Shown: in pieces, positions 7,892 through 16,746 of the stretch
Layout: each line of letters begins with the position of its first letter
How positions within the stretch are numbered: the first letter of the stretch is position 1
Origin: Pseudoalteromonas galatheae
GTDB taxonomy: Bacteria; Pseudomonadota; Gammaproteobacteria; Enterobacterales; Alteromonadaceae
Reading direction: 5' to 3'
Assembly (NCBI RefSeq): GCF_005886105.2
Contig: NZ_PNCO02000001.1
Coordinates: forward strand, 927,001-991,000
DNA length: 64,000 nucleotides
The notes under the pieces: generated by a model
What the model saw: the letters and a program-made list of their open reading frames with translations, nothing else
Told to the model about the DNA's origin: nothing
Database searches by the model: none
Translations under genes and position numbers: made by a program

Positions 7892-7924
7892 TATGTTTTT
7901 CGAAGGTTAAATTTATGTTTTTCG
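7892..7924. repeat. Direct repeat TATGTTTTTCG, two copies 22 bp apart
   Basis: Copies at 7892-7902 and 7914-7924, spaced by two DNA helical turns and lying 88-120 bp upstream of the first peptide start on the minus strand. Same-face direct repeats of this kind are typical response-regulator sites, so this may control the peptide operon. Gamma-glutamyltransferase starts further away on the other side. Confidence 0.45.
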
Positions 7925-8101
7925 TAATTACCTTATTTCAACCCTGTGTTACTTCAACATTTGACGACAAGCTGCTTTTTAGCCTTGAGTGCAGTAACTA
8001 TGGTGTAACGTAAATTTGCACTGTCAGTCGCCCAACGCATCGATATTGTTTGGTCTTTTTATTCATGCAACACTGCAACATGAGAATAATTAAAAAACGG
8101 G

Positions 8102-9850
8102 ATGAAGATGCGTAAATTAACAGCCTTGGTGTGGTCTTGCTCTGTTTCCTTGTGCGTGGGTGTAGCGTCTGGTAACACGGTGCAAGCTGACGAGTCACCA
8201 ATATTTAGTTCTAAAGCCACAGCACAGCCAATATGGGCTGAACACGGCATGGTATCTAGCCAAGAGGCACTTGCTAGTCAAATTGGTGTAGAGGTTTTAA
8301 AGCAAGGTGGCAATGCTGTTGATGCGGCTGTCGCAGTAGGTTTTAGTCTTGCCGTGACCTTGCCAAGAGCCGGAAATATCGGTGGCGGTGGCTTTATGCT
8401 AGTGCATCTGGCGAAAGAGAATAAAACCATTGCGATTGATTATCGCGAAATGGCGCCGAGTCGTGCGCACAAAGATATCTTTATTGATGAAAACGGCGAG
8501 GTAAACCCAAAGCTAAGCCTTCAACACGGCCTTGCCGTGGGCGTTCCCGGAACGGTTATGGGGATGGAGTTGGCACTCGAGAAATACGGCACTATGACAC
8601 TTAGGCAAGTTATTCAGCCTGCAATTAAATTAGCACGTGATGGCATTAAAGTGACCTCTGATTTAGCCAATTCGCTTTCTCATAATTATATTAAAGAACG
8701 AATGCTTGGTGTGCCGGCATCTAAGGCTGTGTTTTATAAAAAAGATGGTAGCAGCTATAAGCCAAATGAATGGCTGGTTCAGGCTGATTTGGCTCACTCT
8801 TTGGAACTTGTTGCCGAAAAAGGCAGCGCGGGCTTTTATCAGGGTGAGACAGCAAAGAAAATAGTTGCTGCGGTAGAAGCTGCTGGCGGCATTATGTCGC
8901 TGGATGACTTAAAAGACTATAAAGCGGTGGAGCGAGAGCCAGTAAAAGGTACATACCGCGGCTACGACATCGTTTCTATGCCACCTCCTTCATCTGGTGG
9001 TGTGCATATCATAGAGATGCTGAATATGCTGGAGCAATACCCTATTGGTGAGCTTGGGCATAATAGCGCTGCTACCGTCCATTTAATGGCTGAGGTCATG
9101 AAACGTGCGTATGCTGACCGCAGTGAATATTTGGGCGACCCCGATTTCTACGACGTACCCGTTAAAGCTTTGGTGGATAAGCAATATGCAAAGCAGCGCA
9201 GTAAACAAATAAATGCAGACAAAGCGACGCCAAGTCGTGAGATTAAGCCCGGTAAATTATTACCTTATGAGAGTAACCAGACCACGCATTATTCTGTGGT
9301 AGATAAGTGGGGCAATGCAGTGAGTAACACTTATACGCTCAACTTTAGCTATGGCTCAGGTATTGTCGCGGCTGGCACAGGCATTCTACTTAACAACGAA
9401 ATGGATGATTTCTCGGCAAAGCCCGGCACACCAAACGGTTTTGGCTTGGTTGGTGGAGAAGCTAACGCCGTTGAAGGAAAAAAGCGCCCTTTGAGCTCGA
9501 TGACACCCACGATTGTAATGAAAGAGGGTAAACCCTTTTTGGTAACGGGTAGCCCGGGTGGCTCGCGTATTATCACCACCACGCTGCAAATCATTTTGAA
9601 TGTTATTGATCATGGCTTAAACATTGCCGAAGCAACCGTGGCTCCGCGTATTCACCACCAATGGTTACCAGATGAAATTCGTATTGAACGTAGCTTAAAT
9701 GTGGATACTCGACGTCTACTTGAAAACAAAGGACACACACTTTCAGAGCAGAATGCGATGGGCTCAACCCAGTCAATCATGCTTACCGATAAAGGTCTAT
9801 TTGGCTCCTCAGATCCAAGGCGTGCAGATAGCGCAGCGGTGGGGTACTAA
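8102..9850 (+). CDS. ggt: Gamma-glutamyltransferase
   Basis: A 582-residue periplasmic enzyme of the Ntn-hydrolase class that cleaves the gamma-glutamyl bond of glutathione and transfers the glutamyl group to water or amino acids. It has a signal peptide (about residues 1-30) and a precursor that self-cleaves before Thr394 of QTTHYSV, the N-terminal nucleophile of the small subunit. GSPGGSRI further on is the glycine-rich substrate loop and PRAGNIGGGGFM is a large-subunit signature. Length and motif positions match E. coli GGT. The start may be the second ATG (8108), since GGATGAAG precedes it. A terminator hairpin follows the stop. Confidence 0.96.
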   Translation: MKMRKLTALVWSCSVSLCVGVASGNTVQADESPIFSSKATAQPIWAEHGMVSSQEALASQIGVEVLKQGGNAVDAAVAVGFSLAVTLPRAGNIGGGGFMLVHLAKENKTIAIDYREMAPSRAHKDIFIDENGEVNPKLSLQHGLAVGVPGTVMGMELALEKYGTMTLRQVIQPAIKLARDGIKVTSDLANSLSHNYIKERMLGVPASKAVFYKKDGSSYKPNEWLVQADLAHSLELVAEKGSAGFYQGETAKKIVAAVEAAGGIMSLDDLKDYKAVEREPVKGTYRGYDIVSMPPPSSGGVHIIEMLNMLEQYPIGELGHNSAATVHLMAEVMKRAYADRSEYLGDPDFYDVPVKALVDKQYAKQRSKQINADKATPSREIKPGKLLPYESNQTTHYSVVDKWGNAVSNTYTLNFSYGSGIVAAGTGILLNNEMDDFSAKPGTPNGFGLVGGEANAVEGKKRPLSSMTPTIVMKEGKPFLVTGSPGGSRIITTTLQIILNVIDHGLNIAEATVAPRIHHQWLPDEIRIERSLNVDTRRLLENKGHTLSEQNAMGSTQSIMLTDKGLFGSSDPRRADSAAVGY

Positions 9851-9893
9851 TATCTTGATTTCCATTGAGTCTTAAGTGTAATTTAAATCGAGT

Positions 9894-9913
9894 AGGGGCG
9901 AGATGCCCCTTTT
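9894..9913 (+). terminator. Intrinsic terminator after ggt
   Basis: AGGGGC and GCCCCT form a short GC-rich stem with a 5-nt loop, followed by TTTT, between the ggt stop and the convergent gene ending at 9914. Confidence 0.7.
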
Positions 9914-10387
9914 CTATGCGCTTTCTTTGATTAAATACTCTGGCAGTGGCCAATTCATGACGATGACTTCGCCTTGCCAAGTTTCGATCGTCAGCCAAAC
10001 CCTGTCGTCTTCTGATAATGTTTTCTTTGCTAAAGCATGTACGTGTTGACCGTGTTTTGTGCCGTGAAGGATCCCGAGCTCATGCTCCACAAGCTGTGCA
10101 AGTGGCATCGCGTTGGGGCCGATATTGAGATAGCCTTGGCGCACAGAATCAACATCGCCTTTGTTAAATAGCAATAAGAAGTCTTTGACGTATAAGTTAT
10201 CGTGGATGTATGGCGGCTTGTCGTCAAAAGGCATTGGCGTGATGCTGTACTTTCCAAGTGTTTGCTCCGCCAATGGAGCGGGAAATTCTGGATGTAATGA
10301 TTGATAATAAAACCAAGCTGGCAACACCAGCAATAGGGCATTTAACCAATATTTATTGTGTTGTATAAAGCGTTTGACTGCATTCAT
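9914..10387 (-). CDS. Membrane-anchored protein of unknown function linked to the PepSY protein
   Basis: A 157-residue protein with one N-terminal hydrophobic segment (about residues 12-30), then a polar periplasmic domain rich in His (LGILHGTKHGQHVHALAKK). No known family was recognised. It starts 6 bp after the stop of the PepSY-type gene, so the two are co-transcribed. With the siderophore receptor divergent at 11866, a role in ferric-siderophore handling is likely by context only. Confidence 0.7.
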   Translation of the reverse strand: MNAVKRFIQHNKYWLNALLLVLPAWFYYQSLHPEFPAPLAEQTLGKYSITPMPFDDKPPYIHDNLYVKDFLLLFNKGDVDSVRQGYLNIGPNAMPLAQLVEHELGILHGTKHGQHVHALAKKTLSEDDRVWLTIETWQGEVIVMNWPLPEYLIKESA

Positions 10388-10393
10388 GGCGAT

Positions 10394-11548
10394 TTACCCT
10401 TGTTGTGCTTTTAGTTGTCTTGCATTGCTCCGTTCTTGGCTACGCGCGCGTTTGGTCCGAAGCTGATACATGATAAATCCGGTAACTGACATCCCGGATA
10501 AAACACAGCCAAAAATAAACCAGATGACTTTTGTCCAGATCCCTCCAATGGTGCCGTAGTGCAGTGGATCTGTGATGTGCATAACCGTTTGTAAGCCTGT
10601 CATTGAATCAGGGTTTGCATGATGAACGACTGTATCATTCCAAGTGTTGTAGGCAATATTAATGCTGTAATCGTCATAGAGTACGTAGTCGTTTGCGCCA
10701 CTGATTTTGAGCGTATCACGGTTATGCTCAGGTAGCATGATGTAACTTGGACGAAAGTCAGTGTACAGCTGTTGAATTTCACCGAGCGCTAGGTCAACAC
10801 TGGTCTCTACTGCATTCGCGTTTATTGTTGAGTTGGGTATATCCGCTGCATTTAATGTTTCATGATGTTCGAGTTCAACACCTGCATGCCACAGCACCGC
10901 TTGCGTTAAATACCACAGTCCGGTGAGGCTCATTACGGTCATAAACCAAAGCGACCATACTCCACTGAGCTTATGGATGTCAGCGGCAAAGGTACGACCT
11001 CCTTGTGATTTACGCAGCTTAAACTGAAAAAACGCCAACCAAAACTTTTTGTATACCACCAGGCCTGTGATCAACGCGCCCAGTAGGATCAGTGACATGA
11101 ACGCCACTAAATAGTAACCAACACTGTAGCCGTTTTGCCATGGAAATAGCAGCCAGCCATGTAATGAGCGCATAAAGTTAATAAACGTATTGCCGTCATT
11201 TATTTCCTGAACAGCCCCTGTGTACTGGTTTACGTATGCAAGCGCATAGAGCTTGTCGACGTCGGTAAACATCACCACATAGGTCAAATAGGGCTCTCTC
11301 ACATTGAGCCCCATGACATCTGCACTTGGGTGCTCATCCTTAAACGCGCGTAACACTGAGCCCGCTGACATCTCACTTACCTGACTGGGGTTATGTGCCC
11401 GAGAATCAGGGTTAGTAAGCCATGTAAGTTCATGGCTGAGAACGGAAATGGTACCTGTGATACAAATAAAGCAAAACAGTAGCCATATTGGCAGTGAAAA
11501 CCAACCATGCAACTGAAACCAAAACTTGTTGCTTATCTTCTTTGCCAT
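10394..11548 (-). CDS. PepSY-associated TM-helix protein (putative ferric-siderophore reductase)
   Basis: A 384-residue inner-membrane protein with the four-helix layout of the PepSY_TM family: TM1 at residues 15-38, TM2-TM3 near 130-160 and 190-220, and a last TM near 345-368, with a large periplasmic loop between. It begins FWFQLHGWFSLPIWLLF; the HGW and later LHGWLLFPWQ hold histidines that may bind heme. Members next to TonB receptors are thought to reduce ferric siderophores, releasing iron. AGGA lies upstream of the ATG. It is divergent from a siderophore receptor, with two Fur-box candidates between. Confidence 0.88.
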   Translation of the reverse strand: MAKKISNKFWFQLHGWFSLPIWLLFCFICITGTISVLSHELTWLTNPDSRAHNPSQVSEMSAGSVLRAFKDEHPSADVMGLNVREPYLTYVVMFTDVDKLYALAYVNQYTGAVQEINDGNTFINFMRSLHGWLLFPWQNGYSVGYYLVAFMSLILLGALITGLVVYKKFWLAFFQFKLRKSQGGRTFAADIHKLSGVWSLWFMTVMSLTGLWYLTQAVLWHAGVELEHHETLNAADIPNSTINANAVETSVDLALGEIQQLYTDFRPSYIMLPEHNRDTLKISGANDYVLYDDYSINIAYNTWNDTVVHHANPDSMTGLQTVMHITDPLHYGTIGGIWTKVIWFIFGCVLSGMSVTGFIMYQLRTKRARSQERSNARQLKAQQG

Positions 11549-11643
11549 TGTGTGTTCCTAGTTCTTTGAATGACGGCGACAAATTAAAGCTGAGGGAGTA
11601 TTTGCGCAAAAATGTAAATAAAGTATATCTTTTTAAAAGTGTA

Positions 11644-11662
11644 AATAGCAATTATATTCATT
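11644..11662. promoter_or_regulatory. Fur box candidate
   Basis: AATAGCAATTATATTCATT matches 13 of the 16 fixed positions of AATGANAATNATTNTCATT. It lies about 96 bp upstream of the PepSY gene start and in the same divergent region as the receptor. Confidence 0.5.
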
Positions 11663-11811
11663 TGGATGTGCGTTAAATGGCATGTTTTATTCGTTTAGCG
11701 GTTTATACTGCTTGTTTTCTTTATAGGAAAGTTGTTTTAAATTATGTGGTTACTGTTTTGGGGACGTTCCTTAAATCGGGTTCGAAACTGGTTGTAACTC
11801 ATTTTAATGTT

Positions 11812-11830
11812 ATTGCTAATGGTTATCATC
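11812..11830. promoter_or_regulatory. Fur box candidate upstream of the siderophore receptor
   Basis: The core TGCTAATGGTTATCA (11814-11828) matches 12 of the 14 fixed positions of TGATAATNATTATCA. It ends 36 bp before the ATG at 11866, a usual place for iron-dependent repression. The 317-bp gap 11549-11865 holds this box, the one at 11644 and otherwise AT-rich sequence without a gene. Confidence 0.55.
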
Positions 11831-11865
11831 TGCATTACTATAATTTCAATTTTTACAATATTAGG

Positions 11866-14001
11866 ATGAACCCAGTGAACACTCTGCCTCTCAAAACGCT
11901 CTCATTTGCTGTTATGGCAGCGCTCGGCACGTCAGTATTACAGGTGCAAGCAGCACAGCAAGATAATGAAGAAATTGAAAAAATAGTCGTGACGGGAAAA
12001 TACACCGTCAATGAAGTGATAGACACCGCAACTGGCTTGGGGTTATCTCTTCTTGAGACGCCGCAATCTGTTAGCGTTATTACCGCTGCACGGATCAAAG
12101 AGCAAAAACTCGATACATTAACCGACACCGTGTTAAATGCGATTGGGGTGTCAGCGAAAGAAATTGATAATGTTCGTAATACATTGCAGTCACGTGGCTT
12201 TGACATTACCAATTATCAAATTGACGGCGTTCCTTTGTCATGGAGTTTGGCGGGTGATTCAGGTGAAACCATCGCGGATGTTGCGATATACGAGCGCGTG
12301 GAGTTTGTGCGTGGTGCAACGGGGTTATTAACCGGCGCGGGCGATCCTTCAGCTTCTATTAACCTAGTACGCAAACATGTAAATAGTACTGACCTTACAG
12401 GTTTCACTAGTGTCTCTTTGGGGAGCTGGAACAATAAAGAAGTGATGGTGGACGTTGCCAATGGATTAACTAACGATGGCAGTGTGCGTGGGCGAGTGGT
12501 CGCGAAGTATGAAGAAGGTGACTCGTATTTAGATCTCTTTTCTGACGAAAGTACCGTGTTTTATGGGGTACTAGAAGCGGATTTAAGCACGCATTCGACA
12601 ATCCGCGTTGGTGCTAGCTATCAGCGTAACGATCCTACCAGTCCAACTTGGGGGGCATTACCTACTTTCTTTACCGATGGAAGTAAAACAGACTGGGAAG
12701 TCGAAAAAACCACTGCTGCAAATTGGACAGAGTGGCAAACTACTGGCACCAATGCTTTTGTGAACTTTAGTCATAATTTTGCAAATGGCTGGGAACTGGT
12801 CGCCAATTACAACAATCTGAAATACGAGCAAGATACAGAGCTGCTGTATTTATTCGGTACATTGGATAAAACAACGGGTGAGGGCTTAGCTTCTTGGCCT
12901 TATAAAAGTACTGGTGAAAGTAACCAAGACAGCTTTGATATCCGGCTTCAAGGTTTTTATCAACTCGCAGGTCGTGAGCATGATTTTGTAACTGGCGCGC
13001 TTTACAGTGAGCAAAGTGCCGATACACTCACTTTCGCTGCGCTCGATAATGCCTTTTTGCCAGTTGGCAATTTTTACGAGTGGGACGGCAACTTCCCTGA
13101 GCCGACGTGGGGCACAGAAACCTCAGTTGCTCAAGATATGGACACCGAGCAAAAAGGGTTTTACGCCGCAACAAGGCTAAACCCTAGCGATGAGCTTAGC
13201 GTGATAGCGGGTGGTCGGTTGTCGAGCTGGCAGCGCGAAGGCGAAAGCTATGGCGTCATCACTGATTTTGGCGACAATGGCGTATTTATACCTTACGCTG
13301 GTGCCTTGTACGACTTGTCGACAACACAGCGAGTGTATGCAAGTTACACAGAAATATTCCAGCCGCAAAATGCCCAAGACCGTAATGGTGATTTCCTTGA
13401 TCCAATCAAAGGAAAATCATACGAAGTGGGGCTAAAAAGTACCTATCTAGACGAGACTCTGCAAACAACATTGGCGATTTTCCAAATCGAACAGGACAAC
13501 CTAGCTCAAGATGATGTTGGATACATAGTTCCTGGCTCGGTAAATACAGTCGCGCAATATGCTACTGAAGGCACAACCAGTAAAGGCTTCGAATTTGAAG
13601 TGGTGGGTCAGTTAACAGACGGTTTTGATGTGCATTTGGGTTATTCACAATACAAAGCCGAGGATGCCAACGGCGTTGAAGTGAATACGGATAACCCAAG
13701 AAAGCAATTTAAGTTGTATACGACTTGCCAATTTGTGAATGCTTTACCTGAGTTGACGATTGGTGGTGGCGTGAACTGGCAGGATGACACTTATTCAGTA
13801 ACGGGCAACGATAGGCTAGAGCAAGATGCCTATGCACTGGTTAGCTTGATGGCAAACTACGCACTGGCAGACAATATGGCGCTACAACTCAACGTAGAAA
13901 ACCTCTTCGATGAAAAGTACTACAGCCAAATTGGCTTCTTTGATCAGTATCGTTATGGCGCGCCGAGAAATTACAGCTTAAGTTTTAGCTATGATTTTTA
14001 G
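11866..14001 (+). CDS. TonB-dependent siderophore receptor
   Basis: An outer-membrane receptor of about 711 residues that should import a ferric siderophore. It has a signal peptide (about 1-29, ending VQAA), a TonB box near IEKIVVTG, a plug with ETPQSVSVIT and GAGDPSASINLVRK typical of the siderophore branch, and a 22-strand barrel ending in Phe (SFSYDF). It has no N-terminal STN domain. Start: an open frame runs back to 11677, but that stretch is AT-rich, has no signal-peptide logic and contains the Fur boxes. The ATG at 11866 or the GTG at 11875 (AGGA 8 nt before it) is preferred. The siderophore is unknown. Confidence 0.93.
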   Translation: MNPVNTLPLKTLSFAVMAALGTSVLQVQAAQQDNEEIEKIVVTGKYTVNEVIDTATGLGLSLLETPQSVSVITAARIKEQKLDTLTDTVLNAIGVSAKEIDNVRNTLQSRGFDITNYQIDGVPLSWSLAGDSGETIADVAIYERVEFVRGATGLLTGAGDPSASINLVRKHVNSTDLTGFTSVSLGSWNNKEVMVDVANGLTNDGSVRGRVVAKYEEGDSYLDLFSDESTVFYGVLEADLSTHSTIRVGASYQRNDPTSPTWGALPTFFTDGSKTDWEVEKTTAANWTEWQTTGTNAFVNFSHNFANGWELVANYNNLKYEQDTELLYLFGTLDKTTGEGLASWPYKSTGESNQDSFDIRLQGFYQLAGREHDFVTGALYSEQSADTLTFAALDNAFLPVGNFYEWDGNFPEPTWGTETSVAQDMDTEQKGFYAATRLNPSDELSVIAGGRLSSWQREGESYGVITDFGDNGVFIPYAGALYDLSTTQRVYASYTEIFQPQNAQDRNGDFLDPIKGKSYEVGLKSTYLDETLQTTLAIFQIEQDNLAQDDVGYIVPGSVNTVAQYATEGTTSKGFEFEVVGQLTDGFDVHLGYSQYKAEDANGVEVNTDNPRKQFKLYTTCQFVNALPELTIGGGVNWQDDTYSVTGNDRLEQDAYALVSLMANYALADNMALQLNVENLFDEKYYSQIGFFDQYRYGAPRNYSLSFSYDF

Positions 14002-14019
14002 CAGACTGTAAACTAACAA

Positions 14020-14041
14020 AGCGTGGCTGATGGGCCACGCT
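14020..14041 (+). terminator. Terminator-like hairpin after the siderophore receptor
   Basis: AGCGTGGC and GCCACGCT with a 6-nt loop, followed by the U-poor TGTTGTT. It separates the receptor from the tandem secreted genes. Confidence 0.55.
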
Positions 14042-14107
14042 GTTGTTCATTGTCTATCTATTGTAAGTTGTGTATGCTTGCAACACATCATTTAAAAGGA
14101 ATTTATA

Positions 14108-14689
14108 ATGAGTTTATCCCCATTACTGCTGGTCGTTGGCTTATTGGTAAATATAAGCACAGCTTCAGCCACACCTAACGATCAATATGTGATTAGCCAA
14201 CTAAAACCGCTGACTGGTGAACTTACCTCGATACTGAGTGACGTTGATAGGCAAGCTCTCGAGCAGCAGGTTATGTCTGAGCTAGATGAAAGCAATCGTC
14301 GACTGCGCAGCAAACGCGAAGAATGCAACAATGTTACGACTGTGCTAAACAACTCGCAATTTAGCACGCTCAACATTGAGGTAGACTACTATCTTCCTGT
14401 ACTCAGTTATTTTAACTACTTAAACAAATATCAGTGTGAATCTGCGGAGTTTAGTGATTTTTCACGGAGGTTTGCTGTCAGTTATATAATGTTAAAAGAT
14501 GAAAGACGCTTCGATAGGCTAAAGTTAATGAGCCTAGTACCTTCTCTCAGTTACAAGGAGTTCATGGAAGCCGATGAAACATTCAATACCTTACCCAAAC
14601 CCGTGAAAGAGGCTGCGCTGAAAGCTGATTTTCTAAACAACAACTTTAATTATGTTGAAAGCTTATTGCCAGTTTTGACATTTAAGTGA
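14108..14689 (+). CDS. Secreted protein of unknown function, tandem paralog family member 1
   Basis: A 193-residue protein with a signal peptide (about 1-21, ending ASA). It is first of four neighbouring paralogs. Shared features: a helical region, KxEC-like cysteine (REEC), LSYFNYLNKYQCE with a second conserved cysteine, an ExE-Phe-Asn-x-LPxxV step and a final KADFLxxNFNY. Good ribosome site (AAAAGGAATTTATA before the ATG), nearly identical to that of paralog 3. No known domain was recognised; the pattern predicts a small all-helical periplasmic or secreted protein with one possible disulfide. Confidence 0.8.
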   Translation: MSLSPLLLVVGLLVNISTASATPNDQYVISQLKPLTGELTSILSDVDRQALEQQVMSELDESNRRLRSKREECNNVTTVLNNSQFSTLNIEVDYYLPVLSYFNYLNKYQCESAEFSDFSRRFAVSYIMLKDERRFDRLKLMSLVPSLSYKEFMEADETFNTLPKPVKEAALKADFLNNNFNYVESLLPVLTFK

Positions 14690-14704
14690 TTAAAGGTGTC
14701 TGTG

Positions 14705-14752
14705 GTGAAATCTCGTTTATTCGTTTTGATACTGTTTGGGTTTCACGAATAA
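14705..14752 (+). pseudogene. Possible remnant of a fifth tandem paralog (signal peptide only)
   Basis: A GTG-started frame encodes MKSRLFVLILFGFHE and then stops. The first 12 residues resemble the signal peptide of paralog 4 (MNRQLFISILFGLVFA), and DNA around it aligns as well. It then loses similarity. This suggests a decayed copy between members 1 and 2, but it is short. Confidence 0.35.
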
Positions 14753-14896
14753 GTTGTTGTAGCGTCTCGTAAGATAACCTCGTGTAAGGCGACTTAGCGT
14801 AAACTGAGATGAATGGTGTTGTTCTAGCGCCAAAAATACATGGTTTATCATTGCGGCGACTATATTTTGAAGAGCGGTCATTAACAGGAGGGAGTT

Positions 14897-15505
14897 TTGG
14901 AAAGTGACATCAAAAGGATACGAAGCCTAATAAAGCATTTAGTAATAGCGCTACTATCCGTCGCTGCTATGGGTATTGTTAATGCTAAAACTTCAATGAC
15001 TTACACTGAATTGTATAACAAGCTACCGCTAAGCGAATTGGAGTTTACTTCTTTACAGAGTGAGTTTGATTTAAAGTCGAGTGAGCACGCGAAGATGATG
15101 GAGTTATTATCAAGCTATAACTCGCTACATAAAAGAAGAATGAGCTGTCGAGCTGTCGACAACACACTTACAGTAAGACAAATGGATGCATTGAGTATTG
15201 ACAAAACACATTACGTAACAGTGTTATTTTACGTCGATAGTGTAAACAAAAGTCGGTGTGAGCGAGCAGCGTATGAGCACTTTTTGAGATTGCTTGCGGT
15301 CAATTTGGTTGTTCAAAAAGAGCCAAAAAGTGTTGAGCTAATAAATTCTATGAACACTTTATCATCTCGCCTTTATGGTGATTTTAGGGAGTTTAAAGCC
15401 GAGTTTAATCTCTTACCGGAACAAGTTCGAGAAACAGCTCTTAACGCTGACTATTTAAACAAGAACTTCAATTTATTTGCTACGCTTGACAGTGTGATGA
15501 AATAA
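14897..15505 (+). CDS. Secreted protein of unknown function, tandem paralog family member 2
   Basis: A 202-residue member of the same family as 14108-14689. It has an N-terminal hydrophobic segment (about 15-31, ending VNA), MSCR and KSRCE as the two conserved cysteines, RQMDALSIDKTHY, FNLLPEQVRETALNADYL and a final NKNFN. The start is TTG at 14897, with a strong AGGAGG five nt before it; no better in-frame start exists. It is more diverged than members 1 and 3. Confidence 0.75.
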   Translation: MESDIKRIRSLIKHLVIALLSVAAMGIVNAKTSMTYTELYNKLPLSELEFTSLQSEFDLKSSEHAKMMELLSSYNSLHKRRMSCRAVDNTLTVRQMDALSIDKTHYVTVLFYVDSVNKSRCERAAYEHFLRLLAVNLVVQKEPKSVELINSMNTLSSRLYGDFREFKAEFNLLPEQVRETALNADYLNKNFNLFATLDSVMK

Positions 15506-15606
15506 ACTAGTGCTGCAGGCCATGCCTCTGTATGCTCGTTGTCTATTCAATACAGGGCCTGTATGCTGCAGAAACTATAATAATATGATTGAAAAGGAAT
15601 TTTACG

Positions 15607-16191
15607 GTGAATTTATCCTCAGCATTCTTAGTCGCGGGCTTGTTGCTAAATGTGAGCACAGTGGCTGCTACACCCGATTATCAAGAGATACTTAATAAGC
15701 CACCTGTACAGCCCAGCGAACTCAACACGCTACTGGACAATTTTGGAATAGAAGGTTTTGAGCGACAGGCAATGTCAGCGCTTATAGAGAGCTATAACCG
15801 ATTACAGAGTAAGCGCAAGGAATGTGAGAACGTTGATAATGTGTTGAACAAGTCGCAATTGAGCCCGCTAAAAATCAATATGAAGCACTACCCCTTAGTT
15901 CTTCATTACTTTGACGGTCTCAACAAAAACCAGTGCGAATCAGCAGAGTTTAGTGAGTTTTCAAAGTTACTTGTCGTCAATCATGCAACGAAAGGGCAGC
16001 ATAGTGATTTCACCTTTTTAGAGGCCATCAATGCTGCGTCTTCTTCTCGCTATGCACACTTTATTGAAGCTGAAGCGAGGTTTAATGCCTTACCTGAGAC
16101 GGTAAAAGAGGCCGCACTAAAGGCGGATTTTCTTCGGAACAACTTTAATTATCTTAAAAGCATAGAGCAGATCTACGGATTCGAGCGATAG
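15607..16191 (+). CDS. Secreted protein of unknown function, tandem paralog family member 3
   Basis: A 194-residue member, the closest sister of member 1: LVAGLLLNVSTVAATPDYQ against LVVGLLVNISTASATPNDQ, KRKECENV, NKNQCESAEFSEFS and VKEAALKADFLRNNFNYL. Start: the frame is open from a TTG at 15589, but alignment with member 1 puts the start at the GTG at 15607, with AAAAGGAATTTT just upstream as in member 1. Conserved upstream DNA points to a recent duplication of this pair. Confidence 0.78.
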   Translation: MNLSSAFLVAGLLLNVSTVAATPDYQEILNKPPVQPSELNTLLDNFGIEGFERQAMSALIESYNRLQSKRKECENVDNVLNKSQLSPLKINMKHYPLVLHYFDGLNKNQCESAEFSEFSKLLVVNHATKGQHSDFTFLEAINAASSSRYAHFIEAEARFNALPETVKEAALKADFLRNNFNYLKSIEQIYGFER

Positions 16192-16203
16192 AAGAGATAG
16201 TTG

Positions 16204-16746
16204 ATGAATCGCCAGCTATTCATTTCGATATTGTTTGGACTTGTATTCGCACAACAAGCGAATGCTGAAACAATGTCAGTAGATCTTACGCCGACTATTG
16301 AGTATCCAGTCGAACAACTTGAACCAGTTCAAAAGGCACTCCTCAGTGAGCTGTTAAATAGCGTAACACAACTGGGTGATAAAAAAGCGGCTTGCGAAAG
16401 TGAGCGTGCTATTACAGAAGAGCAATTACGCAGTCTTAATATTACCTCGCAGCAGCGAGGTATCGTTTTATCTTATTTTTATATTCACCAAAAAAGGGAA
16501 TGTGAAGCCGAAGAGTATGGCGAATTCGCCAGACTTGTTGCCGCGAATTTAGCGGTGCAAAAGCAGTCAGAAGTCTTAAGGTTCGTCAATGCGCTAAACA
16601 CGGAAAGCTCCAGCGTTTATTTCGATTATGTTGAAACGGAGCTGGAGTTTAACCAGCTACCAGAATGTGTTCGCAATAAAGCCTACCAAGCCGAGTTTTT
16701 ACAACATCCGTTTAGTCTTATGCATACGCTAGAACAGTTCGAATGA
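16204..16746 (+). CDS. Secreted protein of unknown function, tandem paralog family member 4
   Basis: A 180-residue member with a signal peptide (about 1-20, ending AQQANA). It keeps the two cysteines (KAACESE and KRECEAEEY), ITEEQLRSLNIT, and ELEFNQLPECVRNKAYQAEFL; a third cysteine (PEC) is particular to this copy. It lies 12 bp after member 3, so both are probably on one transcript. The ATG at 16204 is preferred to the TTG before it. Confidence 0.78.
   Translation: MNRQLFISILFGLVFAQQANAETMSVDLTPTIEYPVEQLEPVQKALLSELLNSVTQLGDKKAACESERAITEEQLRSLNITSQQRGIVLSYFYIHQKRECEAEEYGEFARLVAANLAVQKQSEVLRFVNALNTESSSVYFDYVETELEFNQLPECVRNKAYQAEFLQHPFSLMHTLEQFE

Noticed and set aside
11677..11865. N-terminal extension of the siderophore receptor
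   Set aside because: It is in frame and hydrophobic in part, but AT-rich, lacks a ribosome site and holds a Fur box; the signal peptide starts at 11866.
15510..15695. 61-residue ORF between secreted paralogs 2 and 3
   Set aside because: Overlaps the start of paralog 3 in another frame and has no ribosome site or family features.
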